DNA of 64,000 nt from Mucor racemosus (lineage: Eukaryota > Mucoromycota > Mucoromycetes > Mucorales > Mucoraceae), in NCBI GenBank assembly GCA_027405735.1, contig JAPEHQ010000019.1, positions 935,001-999,000 on the forward strand. The letters run 5' to 3'. The first letter of the stretch is position 1. Every line of letters starts with the position of its first letter. The translations under genes and the position numbers were made by a program. A model generated the notes under the pieces. It searched no databases and was not told the DNA's origin. It worked only from the letters and a program-made list of their open reading frames with translations. Shown one piece after another: positions 32,168 to 45,725 of this stretch.

Positions 32168-33855
32168 ATGCTTGTAGTATTTAGTAACCAATTCTATGTT
32201 ATAGTCAATATGGAGCATTGTACAAAATCGAGGAATTATTAGCCGAGAAAATAGCCAGCCCAAGTAAAAAATAAAGAGAGAGAGAGAGAGAGAGAATTCT
32301 TTCGAAATATCATGGTGATCTAATGTGTATTTTCTGACAGGTGATAATAATATGATTCTCCAAGTATGTACTCAAGCTATTTGTAACATGATTACAAATA
32401 ATGCAACAGCGATTGATTTCATATGGAAAATTTGGATGTCTAATGAAAAAAGAGGTTCTGTTTGGAGTTTCATGTTATCCAAGAGCAATTCGGATTTGAT
32501 TACGAGCACCCTTGTTTTGATAATTAATTGTATTCGTGGAAATAAAGAAAGATGGTATAATAGTAGCTTAACTTTAAAATTCAAAAAAGTACTAAAATTG
32601 TTCTATACAGTGATTTATTAGTTTCTAAAGAGATAGGTCAAGGTATCATTGCTGCCATATTAGGAGATATTGAAAGGTTACATGGAAACGAAGAAAACAA
32701 AAATTTTGAATTGGGGTAAAGTTTAATTTTAAATTATTCACACACACACACACCATTGTATTTGTTACTAAAAATATATATATATATATATTACTACTAG
32801 ATATACAGTCATTAGTGAATTGTTTACATTTGGTCATTTTAATACATTATATCAAAATATCGATGACAAAAGGTACGTTTATTAAAAAAATTCTTATGCC
32901 ACGAAATCAATAAATAAACACATCAAAAAGTGATAAGAATCCAATCAGTGATCATCAAGTCATTCTATTAAAATTATTAGATTCCAAAATTCATGCATAC
33001 AAGCAACAAGAAACCTTCCCAATGTTCATAAAGCACGAGGAGTTGAAATTTCTCACTGAACAATTAAGCATTGTCGGAAAAGAAGCGTTGCAAGTGATTG
33101 TACAAGTAAAAGATACAGCAGGCAGCCAATTACAACCTGATCAAATTTCCAATGTTTATACTGCAATTGTCTTGCTGCTTCAAATTCTAAATGAAATATT
33201 TGTGTTGGACGAAGATCATCGTCAAGGCACTAAACTACTCTTGGCAGATATTGATGTATTGTCTCTTGTCACTGGTAATAGTTTCATCTTGTTCAAAATT
33301 GGCAACATTTTATTAACACTGATCAGATATGCTCGGTCACCTTGAGACAATCAAGGCCCCATCACCATCTCAAGACGATCCACAAGCAGGATTTAATTTC
33401 CTTAAAAGAGAATGTGTTCGTATGATGGGAACAATTTGCTACAAGGATAAATCAATGCAAGACAAGGTTTGTTTTTCTAGACCTTTTCTTGGAACATTTC
33501 TTTCTAAAAAAAAAAAAAAAAAACATATATAGATTCGTGAATTGGGTGGAATTCCACTTGTTCTGTGTCAGTTTAAAATTGATGATTCGAATCCATGTAA
33601 GGAGTTTATGAGAAGATTTTGCTTGTCATGAGATTTAACCTTTATAGGGGCCTTTTTTGCTTACACAACATTTCAGATCTTCGAGAGTATGCAACTGTTG
33701 CTTTAAGAAATATACTTGAAAATAACCCGGAAAATCAAAAGCTAATTGAAGAATTGAAGCCAGAGCAAGTTGTAGAAACAGATGAATTGAAACAAATGGG
33801 CATTGTACCAGAACTAACACAAGATGGAAAGTTACGCATTAAAAGAGAAGAATAA
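31791..33855 (+). CDS. Ataxin-10 homologue
   Basis: Ten exons: 31791-31906, 31979-32131, 32205-32263, 32341-32554, 32611-32715, 32801-32872, 32931-33274, 33327-33466, 33533-33596 and 33677-33855, all phase-consistent, for 481 residues. Alpha-helical armadillo-like throughout. The C-terminal IRELGGIPLVLCQFKIDDSN and LREYATVALRNILENNPENQ are the hallmark of the ataxin-10 conserved domain. The fungal member is called CTR86 in yeast; cellular role is poorly defined (cytokinesis and neurite roles in animals). Intron 2 has a T run and intron 3 a (GA)n run. ATG at 31791 is the first that keeps the frame. Confidence 0.85.
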
Positions 33856-34110
33856 GAAAAAATATTTGGGGTTCCATACTTGTGCGACATGGTACCTGTT
33901 TTTTTATTCTCTACCTTGTATTTCTCTCTCCTTCTTTCCATAGATGTAGTAGTTAATTGTAGCACCCCCAACTTAAACCAGACCATTAAAAAAGGTCACT
34001 AATAAAAAAGTACGCATAGCTTTATATAAACCTCTTTTCCCCTCTATTTTCCCATCTCGCTTTTTTTTTTGTTGTTTTTTTCTTTTTCTCATTACAAATA
34101 TTTTTTTATA
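33856..34110. promoter_or_regulatory. Short intergenic spacer, ataxin-10 3' end to acyl-CoA synthetase 5' end
   Basis: 255 bases between same-strand genes. The pyrimidine-rich stretch just before the ATG at 34111 (34027-34090) is typical of highly expressed fungal promoters. Inferred from position. Confidence 0.35.
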
Positions 34111-36634
34111 ATGGCTCCTGCTTTCCAACCTCCTTATTCTATTCCAGTACCTGGTGCTGTTCAAAAAGATGGTGAAACGGTTCCTTACCGTCATTTTAAA
34201 TTTGCAGACAAGATGGTTGATCATCCTGAAAATGTGTATACTCTTTGGGACATGTATCTCCATGGTTACAAGTTAGCTGGAGGTTTGTGTAAATCAATTT
34301 TTACAAGCCAATAAAATATTAATATAGTACACACAAATACATTTAGATAGACCTTTTATGGGCACTCGTCGTATTGAAAATGGTGTTGCCAAAGAATATG
34401 TTTGGCAAAGTCATCCCGAGATTTATAAACGTATCGAAAACTATGGTAAAGGTTTAATTCAACTTGGTTTAAAACGTCAACAATCTATTGGTGTTTATGC
34501 TGTTAACAGACCTGAATGGGTAAAATACATTGCATCCAAATATTGTTTTTCAATTGGAATCTAACGACTTTATATCTAGACCATGACAGAATTAACTGCT
34601 TATAGACAAGCTTTCATTATTGTCGCGCTCTATGACACATTAGGTGCCGAGGCAATGGAATACATTGTTAACCAAACTGATATGGAATTCATCGTTTTGA
34701 GCGCCGATAAGCTTGATAATATCACAAAGCTTAAAGGCCAGCTTCCTTCCATCAAAACTGTTATTGTTATGGATGATACTATTGAAGCTACAACCAAGCA
34801 ATCTGCAGAAGCTGCTGGTTTAGCTGTATATACTTTCAAGGAAGTAGAAGCTTTAGGTGCTCCTATTACCGAAGAAACTGAATTAGCAAAGGCAGATGAT
34901 ATTGCAACTATTTGTTATACCAGGTAAGCTCGAATAAAAATAGGGGTGGAAGGAGAGAGAGAGAGAGAGAGAGAGAGAAAGAAGGGGAGGAGGAGAAGGA
35001 AATTTCAGGGAAACAGTGGAAAATCTACAACACCCTATGTTGTTTGTATTCAATATTTTTGTCTAACCTTGAATATATAGTGGTACCACAGGTGTTCCCA
35101 AAGGTGTTGTATTGACTCAAGCCGCTAGTGTAGCAGCTATTTCTGGTATTTCTGCTGTGGGTGATAAAGGAACATTTGCTTTAATTACAAAAGAAGATGT
35201 TTATATTTCTTATCTTCCTCTTGCTCATGTATTTGAACGTGCTGCTCAAGGTATTCATTTATTCAAGGGTGCTGCTCTTGGTTATTATCAGGTAAACAAA
35301 GAAATAAACATGTATACAAATCAACAATATCACTTATGGAATTTACTTTATATTTACTTAGGGTGATACTCTCAAATTATTAGATGATATCGCTGAATTG
35401 AAACCAACCGTTTTCTGTTCTGTTCCTAGACTCTTCAATCGTATTTACGATAAAGTTTTAGCTGGTGTCAAGGCAAAGGGTGGTGTATCTGCTTATCTCT
35501 TTAATTCTGCTTTTGCTGCAAAGAAAGCCAATCTTAACAAGTCTGTACATCATTGGCTTTGGGATCGTGTTGTTTTTGGTGGTGTAAGTTTTTTTTTTTT
35601 TTTTTTTGATAAATGATGGTCAATTACTAAATCCTTTTCTTATTGTAGATTCGTCAAAAGCTTGGTGGCCGTATTCGTTTTATTCTGAGTGGTTCTGCAC
35701 CAGTTTCACCCGATGTAATGGATTTCATGCGTATTTGTTTCTCTGCAAAGGTATTTGAAGGTTATGGACAAACCGAGAATTTCTGTGCTGGTTGTTTGGT
35801 AAGTTGCTGTGTTGATGATTAAGTATATTAATAATTAACATGACTAAAAAATAAATAGACAATCTCTGATGATAATACTTCCGGAGTTGTTGGTGTACCT
35901 TTCCCATGTTCCGAAATCAAGTTAGTTGATGTAGCTGACATGGAATATCACGCCACAGATAAACCCTACCCTCGTGGTGAGATTTGTATTCGTGGTAACT
36001 CACTTATGCGTGAATATTACAAATCTCCTGAAAAGACAGCAGAAACAATTGATCAAGATGGTTGGTTACATACTGGTGATATTGGTTTATTCGATTCCGC
36101 AAATCGTGTTGTTATTATCGATCGTTTAAAGAACATTTTCAAATTATCTCAGGTTAGTATACATAAGTAGTAATTGTATATTAGTCATGGTTAATTAATA
36201 CATTTGTGTAATAGGGTGAATATATTGCCCCTGAAAAGATCGAAGGTGTATATCAAAAGCATGAATTGGTTGCTCAAGCATATGTTTATGGTGATTCCAT
36301 GCAAGCTTCTTTAGTTGGTGTTATAGTTCCCGATAAAGAATCTTACCCTGCATGGTTGGCTAAAAGTCATCCTTCAGTTGCTCTTACTGAATCATATGAA
36401 AATGAAGATGTGAAGAAGGATTTATTAAAAGCTTTGAATGCATATGGTAAACAAAATGATCTCAAGGGTTTCGAACAAATCAGAGCTATTCATGTTACAT
36501 CTGATGAATTCACTGTTGAAAATGATCTCTTGACTCCTACATTCAAATTGAAGCGTGAAACTGCAAAGAAGGTCTATCAATCTCAAATTGAAGCCATGTA
36601 TGCTACTTTATCTAATGGTAGAGCTTTTAACTAA
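34111..36634 (+). CDS. Long-chain acyl-CoA synthetase (fatty acid-CoA ligase)
   Basis: Eight exons: 34111-34282, 34347-34519, 34580-34923, 35081-35291, 35362-35583, 35649-35798, 35859-36152 and 36215-36634, for 661 residues, the usual length. It activates fatty acids with ATP and CoA to acyl-CoA via acyl-AMP. Visible motifs: AMP-binding P-loop YTSGTTGVPKG (about 228-238), GYGQTE (412-417), GWLHTGD (492-498) and the fatty-acyl signature DRLKNIFKLSQGE (about 513-525). The start MAPAFQPPYSIPVPG lacks a signal peptide. It resembles yeast Faa1/Faa2-type and ACSL enzymes; substrate range and localisation (ER, lipid droplet or peroxisome) cannot be read from sequence. Intron 3 contains a (GA)n microsatellite. 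Codon choice is more biased than its neighbours, suggesting good expression. Confidence 0.9.
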
Positions 36635-38323
36635 AAAAATTAACTAATATTATATAACCCCCGTCTAACAACACACATCTTTTTTCTTTTTTTTACCCTT
36701 CTTTTTTTAATTGTGTATACATAAATAAATACAGTTTTTATATTTTGTAAATCGTTGCATGTGTAGCAGTGCCTGATTCGTTTTGATATTATAATTTAGA
36801 TTTACATTAAAACTCGTTTGTGTGCACTGACCAACCTTAAAAAAGAGACACACGGTCATTTGTTTCTCCCTCCTTTTACCCCTCTTTTTTACTTTTTAAG
36901 GATATGATACCTTTCTGTGTATTCTTGATGTACGACAAATAATAAACTTATAGGTTTTTATTGGTTACATTGAACAAAGGAGGTTTACAACTCCAAGTAC
37001 AGCCCACAATTTTAGTAATTTAGCCATTTCTCAATCGTTTTCAAGCGAAATCAAAATTAAACATAAGCTATTACATAAATACCAAGATAGTGTTTTGCTC
37101 CAAAATAAATTAACTGTTTGTATGTAGTATAGCTCTGGCAAATACAATATTTCGTTAGAATTTGCACAAATTAATTTTAAAGCCCGAAATATGCGTTAAA
37201 TCAAATCAAATGTATGCATATTTTGCATTCTCTTCTCCTTGGACCATTAATATTTCAAAATCAATGGATAGAGCCGTTTTTGACGGAAATTATGAACAAT
37301 ACTTTGTATTTTTTGACCATAGGCTAACAAATATAAAGCTAAAAATCCAAGGATTGTAAATAAAACTATTTAGAGGCAATATTAGAATATGAATTAACAA
37401 GCAAAGCCGGTTCAATTACACCTTGTCGTTCTGGGATATTTCTCTTCTTCCAGGAAAGGGATTTTTAGTGGGTTATTCTAGTGCTTCGTATAAGTTTTCC
37501 GAGCTGTAGGCATTCTTTATTTTTGTCTCCTTTTCTTCTAATGGATACAAAGAATATTGATAGCAACTCGTTATGGTGGACACTTGCATAATGGAGACTC
37601 TCTGTAACAGGCACTTTTGAATCTACCAATATTTAGTTGCTTGATTTTACCGCCCAAACCTTACTGTAGTATTATAAAAAATAGTGGACACTTTCGTTTC
37701 TATGTAAAACTAACCATATATTATTTCTTTATGTTATATTTTTTGCGGTTACTACCCTGAGTCATTATATCTATACATCTTTAACAAGGAATTGCTACTC
37801 CTTACAGCCAATCTTAAATGCTTCCTGATGCCCATAATGTTGAAAGCTGTTCATTAATTTGAAAAGCATACTGTGTTCAAAAGCATCTCGCCCTAATATC
37901 ATTAACGCGTACACACCATTCTCTTTGTTTATTCAGTTCAACTTGATAAAACATTAATAAAATACTATACAATTGTTAAGCATTTGCGTAGTTTGGTATT
38001 ACTGTTCTTGTCATTAACGTTCACAGGATTCTCTTAAACTTCTGGTGAAGTTGGCAATATTTAAGAACGAGACGTGAGAAAGAGTCTCTTGCTTGGTATA
38101 TAAGTACTTATGGTTGTTTTTGTTAAGTTTATTACAATTGCCCAAGATTCATAATGTCCTGTAATTTTCCAGCGCCTAGTAATAATCTTGGCATCACCGG
38201 AATGGCATGCAACCTCGCCATTTGAGAACTCTTGATCAGTTCTATTCAAAATCCATACAATCCGCATATCGATTTTAAAATCAATGATATTACTTGATTC
38301 ATGATAAACGTGATTCTTGCTGA
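36635..38323. other. Intergenic, no supported gene
   Basis: About 1.7 kb of AT-rich sequence after the acyl-CoA synthetase. Small open frames (for example 37162-37359 and 38061-38267) have no family features. Confidence 0.4.
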
Positions 38324-39332
38324 TTATGCTGAATTGATTACATGATTCAAAGAGCTGTCATCGATAAAAATATTGTCAATCTCAATATTCTGGCGAGCAG
38401 ATGAAGACATGCTCATGGGGGTGGGGGCAGCAGATGAAGACTTCGTGCCAACATCTAATGCAAAATGAGTGAAGCCTAGATATGTTATAATACATGAAAA
38501 GAGGGACAGATTTTGACTGAGGATATTTGACATCTTATGTTGAGTTTTTAAGCGGGGGAAAACCAATGTTTTATCTTTGATGCCTTTATACTCATTGGTG
38601 AATACGATGGAAAGCATATAAAGCTCGAACATTTTCATACCATTGGTTTTTAGCTTTTTAATGTGATGAGTGACCAAATCCATTGTGGCAAGAATTGCTT
38701 TTTTGGTTGCAATGACAATCTTGGTCTGCGACAAGATTAGCTACTCGCTATAATATGTCCTCTTCTTAAGCACTAGCTCACCTGGTTTAATGGGATCTCG
38801 TCTCTCAATGCTTTTCCATTCCAAATTGAACTCTTGGATGATTTTTTGTCGTCAAATTTCTAGGGTTTCAAGGCTAATTCATCAAAAGAAAGTATACGTA
38901 CAACTCATTCAAGTGCTCGCTTTAAGTTGATTGCAAAGTCGAGCGGTGATGTCCTTAATTTCTGTATCATCAACAAATGAGTCCTCGAGTGTCTTCAAAT
39001 CGGAAGTAAAATTGGGATGGGACAATTGCTTCGTGATTCTATGACGCTTGATACATGCTTGATCGAATTCATCTAAATCCTAATTATTTGGCTTCGCATT
39101 TTTGAAATATTCTGTAAAATATTAATATAATTCACCAAATAATGTTGTATTTAAGCAATTCAAAATACATACAGGAACATATAAGGTCGTCTTTCATCAG
39201 TTTGAAAGATCTCTTGCGGGATTGGGCACTCGATGCTGGTTTTTTTGGTTCGTCAGGATGGTAGTAAAGAAAAAGATGTTGAAGACTTTTTTTAGTTTTC
39301 GAAGAGGATGAGCAATTGAAAAACGAGGGCAT
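38324..39332 (-). pseudogene. Decayed gene of unknown family
   Basis: Minus-strand pieces look coding: MPSFFNCSSSSKTKKS from 39332, DLDEFDQACIKRHRITKQL at about 38.9-39.1 kb, and TKIVIATKKAILATMDLVTH to the stop at 38324. They are separated by plausible introns. A TAG falls inside the second piece (after KNAKPNN) and phases do not join cleanly, so it appears broken. The C-terminal Ser-rich segment and EIDNIFIDDSSLNHV show no domain I know. Family not recognised. Confidence 0.4.
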
Positions 39333-39959
39333 CAGAATCAACTTGTTTCAAACAGGTACAGTAGTGTAAAAAGCGTAAATTGGCATGTTCAAAAGCGTGA
39401 GCTAATTTCAAAAGTGTCATTTGGCACTGGAAGCATTGTATTTACTACAAATGGTTTAGAAACTTTGCCAACCATATTGAGAATAAGATGCGATGATGAT
39501 GATTTGCAAACACAGCGCAATCCCCGATACATAGTTTATTTCTACCGCCAAGGGTTTATTATGAAATGTACGTCATATTTCAGGTTAAATGAAATTAATG
39601 CAACACACGTGGTAGGGTATTTAGAAAACTCATATAATAATAAGACAATGGTATTGTTGTATATATATATAAAAAAAAAAGAAGAAAAGGTACCATCATC
39701 TTGGGAATTAATGTCATACATATATTTATCAAAGTTTTTACGAAAAAATTAATGCTGTGTTTATGTGTGTATCACCATTTCACAATCCAAAAAAAAAAAA
39801 AAAAAAAAAAAAAAAGCTTATCGTCATCATCATCATTGTTAAATCACATGAAAGTTTAGTTTGGAAATAATTATGGAGTATAAAAACCCCAAATCATCGC
39901 TTTCTGCTCTCTTTTTCTTCTCTTTTTCCCGTATAACACAAAAAAATATTAATTACAAA

Positions 39960-40358
39960 ATGACCAACTGGAATATTTCTGTAAGTTCGAGAAAAGCAAA
40001 TCAGATAAACAAACTGACATTTCGTACAGATCCCCGAGACTCCTTCCCCCAACTATGTACTTGTCAAGAATATCGCTCTAGAATCTACTGAACAAACTGG
40101 TAAGGAAAGCAAGTCTGAAACGCGTGTATACATATACTGATTCATCATTATTTTTATAGTCAAGGAATTCTTTTTGTTCTGTGGTAAAATCAAGGAATTC
40201 GAATTAAAAGTGTAAGATTATATCATGGCTTTTTGGGATTTATCTATAATCTAACATGTAAAAATTTAGTGATGAAGAAGACGAAAAGCATCAAATCGCT
40301 TTAATCAATTTTGAACGTGAATCTGCTGCCAAAACAGCCGCTCTTTTGAGTAATGGTA

Positions 40359-40395
<37 letters not shown>

Positions 40396-41096
40396 GGGTA
40401 AATAAATGTGTAACCAGTTTCATGTTTTGTTAATATTTGTTTTATGTTGTATAGCCTTAATTGATGAAAGCCATATCATCGCATCACCTTATTTCGATAT
40501 CCCCAGCACTACAGAAAACGAAAGAGCCATTGATAGTCCCGAACAACAAGAAACCCAAGAAAGCAAAGCCAAATCACGTATTGCTGCCGAGATCTTGGCT
40601 AATGGTTACATGCTTCAAGATCACGTTGTTGCCAAGGGACTCGAATACGACAACAAGTACAATGTCAGTACCCGTTTAACTGGATTTTTAAATACTTTAC
40701 AATCCAGCGCAAAGCAATTTGATGACAAGTATCGTATTTGGGATAAGGCTGTTGGTATTGATCAAAAATACAAGATTGGTGAAAAGGTTCAAACCGCTGC
40801 TCAAACTGCTCAAACAAGAGCTCAAGCTGCTCTTCAAACACCTACTGGACAAAAGGTTCAAGATCTTGCTAATCAAACACTTGCTCAAATTGCCGCTGTT
40901 CATTATGAAGCTAAAAAGATTCAGGTAAATTAATTTGTAATGTGTATGTGTGAATGCATTTACTAAATTAAAAAAAAAAAAAAAAAAATAGGGTGACAAA
41001 TTAAACACACATGGATCTCCTTCTACATCATCTACTGAACCCTCAAAGAAGACTACAGAAGCTCCTGTCGCTGCTGATACCAAGGCTGCTCAATAA
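39960..41096 (+). CDS. Vip1-like RRM RNA-binding protein
   Basis: Six exons: 39960-39980, 40069-40099, 40160-40211, 40270-40355, 40455-40924 and 40992-41096, for 254 residues. An N-terminal RRM is assembled across the small exons (NIALESTEQT, VKEFFLFCGKIKEFELK, HQIALINFERESAAKTAALL). The rest is an Ala/Gln-rich helical region (AAEILANGYMLQDHVVAKGL and on) ending in a Ser/Thr/Ala tail. Order and spacing match Schizosaccharomyces pombe Vip1, a cytoplasmic RRM protein of uncertain role. The 21-nt first coding exon with a GTAAGT donor is supported by phase, but the first junction is the least certain. Confidence 0.75.
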
Positions 41097-42819
41097 ATCC
41101 ATATTTTTTAAAAAAAAACTGAGAAAAAAAATTAACCAAAATAATAATGGATCATGTTATTCTTTATTTTTTAATTTGCTATTATGAAAACAATCTCACA
41201 TTCACAAATTATATATATAATTATTCCCCCCCCCACCACCATCTTCAGTATTAAATATATTAAATAAAATTATATGTATTTAGCTTTATTGTATTAAGCT
41301 TTTTGAGATTTTTTGCAAGCATTGAAGTATACAGCTTTTCATTATTATGTATAGAGTTGATAATATATCTATACACAAGTTTTATTTCCCCAAATGTCAT
41401 GATATTGTTGAATTGGAAAGTAAACATTTGGCGGTTCCCGTTGCTGCGGTTTCTTAAAACATTCAATTTTTCAATATACCATATACTGTACACTGGTTTA
41501 AATGACTATTGAGTAAGTCGATATTGAAATCGGCCTATATTAATCCAAACGAGTTCCAATTTGTGCAGCTATGAAAGCTCTGGAAGCATCCATCAACGTG
41601 TCAAATATCAGCTTCTACATACAAAATGTTTTTGGTTATTTAAACTCGAAAACTGCCATTCTTCCCTATTTTGTACAAAGTTTCTTGAACAGTTAACAAA
41701 AATGGAACCTGCCCTCTCTTCTAAAAGTAACCTCATACTAAGCGCCTTTCAGGACATACCTTAGACACTGCTAAACAGATATGAATTGGTTGCATTATGC
41801 TATCTGTTCCCAAATTTATTTTATATCTCACGAAAGACTCAAAAACGCGTAAAATTCATTGCTTTTTCCTTGAAAACTGGATCTCACTTTTTATCCCTGC
41901 ACTACTTTTTTTTTCACTAAATAACACCAAGAAAAAGTTATATGCCAATGTACCTGCGATGTTCAGCTTTAATCCAAAAACAAGTATCCGGAAATATCCT
42001 ACTTTTTGCAGTTGGTATTAATTTTTCAGTGTTAAGGTTTCAGATTTTTTACGCGTATTTTACTGCTAATGGATTGAAAACTTTGATACTTCATATCTCC
42101 AGAAAATATTAAGTTATACTAACAATTTTTAATAATAAAATTTACTTGTTTTAAAGTGCTCTATAACATATTTTAATTTGAAAAAATTCTGTACACTTTT
42201 TTTTTTCTTTTTTTTCTTGGCATTTCTATAGTAGGTTTCAAAATATTGGCTAAATTGAGCAACATTTTTTTTTGCATTCATGTCATTAAGCTTGTTGAGC
42301 TCTCTCAGACCCAATTTAGAGTTTTTCAAAATATTAATTTTTCGTGGAGATATCCTCAAAAATGTGTACAAAGAGACACCTTCATCTCCAACCTCAATTT
42401 TCCCCTTGTATACCCTCATCCCAAATTCTGAAACAGAAAAAAGTTTGGACAGAAATGTTGTTTTCTCTACGAATAATGCAGCTAGAAAATTTTGCAATAG
42501 CTCGATCGATAGATAATTTTTTTGCACATCATTTCAGTTTATTATATTTTAAATATACTTATAAAAAGTGACGTTTATCTTCAAAAAACCTCCAAAATGT
42601 CAATTGCATTTTGCGCAAAATTTTACGTGAAAAATGTTTTCAAATTTTATATAGATAGATGTAGAATTTAAAACTGTACAAAAACCATTTAATACGCTAG
42701 GTCTACTTACTTTGCAGTTCATGAGCATTTAAACAATTTTGTTTTTTGAATCATTTTTCGTTCATTTTTTCAGATAAATTTTGAAACCCCGTTGCTATAG
42801 GGTTAAGCTGTAATATGAA
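41097..42819. other. Intergenic / repeat host of the Crypton array
   Basis: AT-rich, no supported gene. The last 40 bases or so (about 42779-42819), together with 48632-48720, match the inverted sequence at 58592-58700, so the Cryptons are inserted into a dispersed repeat. Confidence 0.45.
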
Positions 42820-45725
42820 CTATTATTTTGTGTCGAAGTCCTCGGAAGTCCCGGAAGTCCCCTACACTATTAGAACCCAGTATGCTAATAAGCTCACTTA
42901 TTTGAGAAACAACCGTAAATAAGTGCACTTATTTACGGATCAAGTCCTCAGGGAAAAAATAATAAATTTATGTCAATACAATCATGGCAAGATCGACTTC
43001 ATTTTGTAAAATGTTATGCTTAGACTTCAATATGATATTATGATACTTGTTGTATTTACAGTAAATTAAATGATGTTTATTTATTGAATATATATGTATA
43101 TATATAGAAATAATAATAAAATATAAAGAAATGCAAAGAAAGAACAGAAAAAGCTATTACAATGAGCCATCATTGACTCCAAAGATTTCAATTTTGTTAT
43201 TCGCCAACCAATGCAACGAGTATCCTTTCTGTGATCTTCTTCGTTCTGCAATATTTACTGCAGTTTCTAAACTAATGTTCCTTTTCATGGCGTAATCCTC
43301 GATTGTCTTGATGATAAGTTTTCTTCTATTGAAGAACTTCTTTTCCTTCTCTGCTCGTCTCCATCTTGTTCCAAACTTTTCTTCCAAATCTTGTACCGCA
43401 TATCCACCGCACAAACCATGTTTCCATTCTCTCCACAAGTCTTTGATGGACACAATTCCTCGACTCATTTGGTAATGTGGTACCTTTTCTGTAACTTCAA
43501 GAGAATTTGATGATGATGAGGATAATGTTGGTGGTGGTGGATTGGAATTTGACATCAAGTTTTGTTGTGGTTTTGTGGTTGCTGAAATGTGAGATTGGCC
43601 ATTTTGTAAATCTGGTAAGTTCACGCTGAGGTTTATACTTGCTTGACCTGTAATTAGACGGGTTATATAATCATTAGTTGTTTCTTGAGTAGTGAGATGA
43701 TCATTCAATTTTGAAGAAAGGTCATTATGCATTATGCGTATCTTTTCCTCTAAAATTGGAACACAACGTTGGAGCAAAATGTTTGCAGGGTCATTGTTAT
43801 CTTTCATGATCACTGTCATGCGTCTTTGAAGAAGATTTATTAGTTTATACTATATAAAACACAAACAAGTGCTTACTCTTTATATTCTAAAAACATAGGA
43901 TTAGAAAACAATTCATTTTGCCATAATGGATGATTGGGGAATTTCTCCATCATCACAATTGAATCTTGAATAATAATTTTTCTCAACATAAAAAACAGTT
44001 GAAAGCAAGCTTTTGCAGCCACGGTAACTTCCATAGGGTCACCATTATTCTTACCAACATTCTTAGCTAGTAATCGATCGTTCCATTCATCCAGTAGGGG
44101 AAAAATCAACTTGGTCAAATCTTCAGGAGGATCCAGTGAGGCCCTGGGAATGTAAAATTGTCCTTGCTGAATAGTAAAACCCGCCATTGCACGCATTGCT
44201 TCCCTGGGCAAACCAGTAAGGTAAGCACCATTCATTGTTGTATTATTCCAACGACCGAGACGACGAATTTGGTCTTCGTGAACACCAGCAAGATCAGCCA
44301 TCCTCGCAGAAGAGCCACGGTTTATATGTGTTTTTGTTTTAGAGAAAATTTTTGCTCCATCTAATCCTCTTATAACGGCATCACGATGGCTGTTGTAGCT
44401 CCAGATTTTCTTTAAATCCTGGTTATCAGATTTAAAAAGCTTTATAAAATACCAATTATGAGAAGTAGTGAAGTCGGGAAACGGCTCATTCTCAACATGA
44501 AAACGCCAAAACAAATATAGGCCAAGAGACATTATAGGGCAAATTTCAACGCGAGTGTTACGGATGCAGCCACCAAGTTCCAAGCGGTTATTTTTGTTTG
44601 TTTTTCCCTGTCGCAACACCATCACCAGAGCAGGACATTCTATGTCAGGCCTGATACTCTCATTATCTAAATTAACTGTTTGAAAATCTGTCAATTCAGC
44701 ATGCCTGATAGATTGTCCTCGTAGTAGAAAATAATGGGAGAAAAGAAATGCGGCAGCATCTCTCAAGTTTTCTCCATGATTTCTTTGGCTATTCAAATAG
44801 AACTGTATGACATTTGCTACTTTATCTAATGAAGTATAACCATCGGCAAGTGTTCCTTCTCCACGATCTTCGCAATTAGATCTCTTGGTCTGGAATTCTC
44901 GTTCTTTAGCACTTTTCAATACGCTTGCAATTACTTTTCTTGGATTTTTATTACAATTTATTTTCTTTATAACTTGTGTCTTGTATAGATCTGTAATTGC
45001 TGCTATGTATTGTTCGACAGTTGAAAATTTGATTCTTTGAGCTGCTTTTGTTTTCGTCTTTCTGCGAGAGAAACGATTTAAAACCTGGGATAATAAGGGC
45101 GTACAAGACAGTTAGTATCAAAAGCTAAATTCATTAGCAATATTCTTTGCTTTCACCTCCTTGTGTAGAAAATAATTTAATTTTTCCCCAGAAACAATTC
45201 CTCTTTGCAATTTATCTTCATGTACAAAGGTTTTCTCTGCCCATGTAAGAAACTCTTTGGCTTTCGCTGAATATGCTTTTTTAGTGTTCATGGGTCTATT
45301 ATCTTGAGCTTGTTCAGCAGTAATTTCAAGACTCCTTGCCATGTCATATATTACATTGGAACCATCATTTTGGTTGTTGTCAACCATATCAGTATTGACC
45401 GTATCAATATCATTAGTGACAATCATATTGATCATATCAATATCATTATCAATCAAGGTAGAAGATGAAGCGGACATTCTACTATTAATAGATGCAGTTG
45501 CAGTTTTCTTAGTCATTGTATAAGTGGATTATTCTTTTTCAAATGGTTTGTTTATTATTTATTTGTTAAAATTAAGAATATTCTCTTCGATGACAGCTCT
45601 CAGTAATATTTATTTGTGAAACATTTCATGCAGAAAGCTGATCATAAGACATTTATTGATTTGAAGTCCCTCATTAGGGTGGGACTTGAGTCCGGGACTC
45701 AGTATGCGAACTTGAAGATAAGTCC
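42820..45725 (-). mobile_element. Crypton element, unit 1 of tandem pair
   Basis: 2,906-bp unit defined by the recurring junction CTATTATTT (42820, 45726 and 48632). No terminal inverted repeats. Contains one recombinase gene. About 340 bases between the left end and the gene's stop, and about 210 bases beyond the start, are non-coding with AAGTCC-rich ends. Confidence 0.85.
43157..45516 (-). CDS. Crypton tyrosine recombinase with GCR1_C-type DNA-binding domain (unit 1)
   Basis: Three exons, 45157-45516, 43877-45084 and 43157-43823, give 744 residues; ATG at 45516. An N-terminal SAM-like/core-binding region includes AQDNRPMNTKKAYSAKAKEF. The catalytic domain (about 190-420) shows the RKHRY set: Arg in FLLRGQSIRH (about R242), Lys in RQGKTNK (K281), H-x-x-R in THINRGSS (H373/R376), W399 in RRLGRWNN and the nucleophile in MNGAYL (Y408). 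The C-terminal segment (about 637-705, DLWREWKHG to the RRKL region) matches the GCR1_C DNA-binding domain typical of fungal Cryptons. It cuts and rejoins DNA through a phosphotyrosine intermediate to move a circular element. No stops: likely functional. Confidence 0.9.

Noticed and set aside
41561..42571. Several overlapping frames on both strands before the Crypton pair
   Set aside because: No family signal; the area behaves as dispersed repeat DNA.
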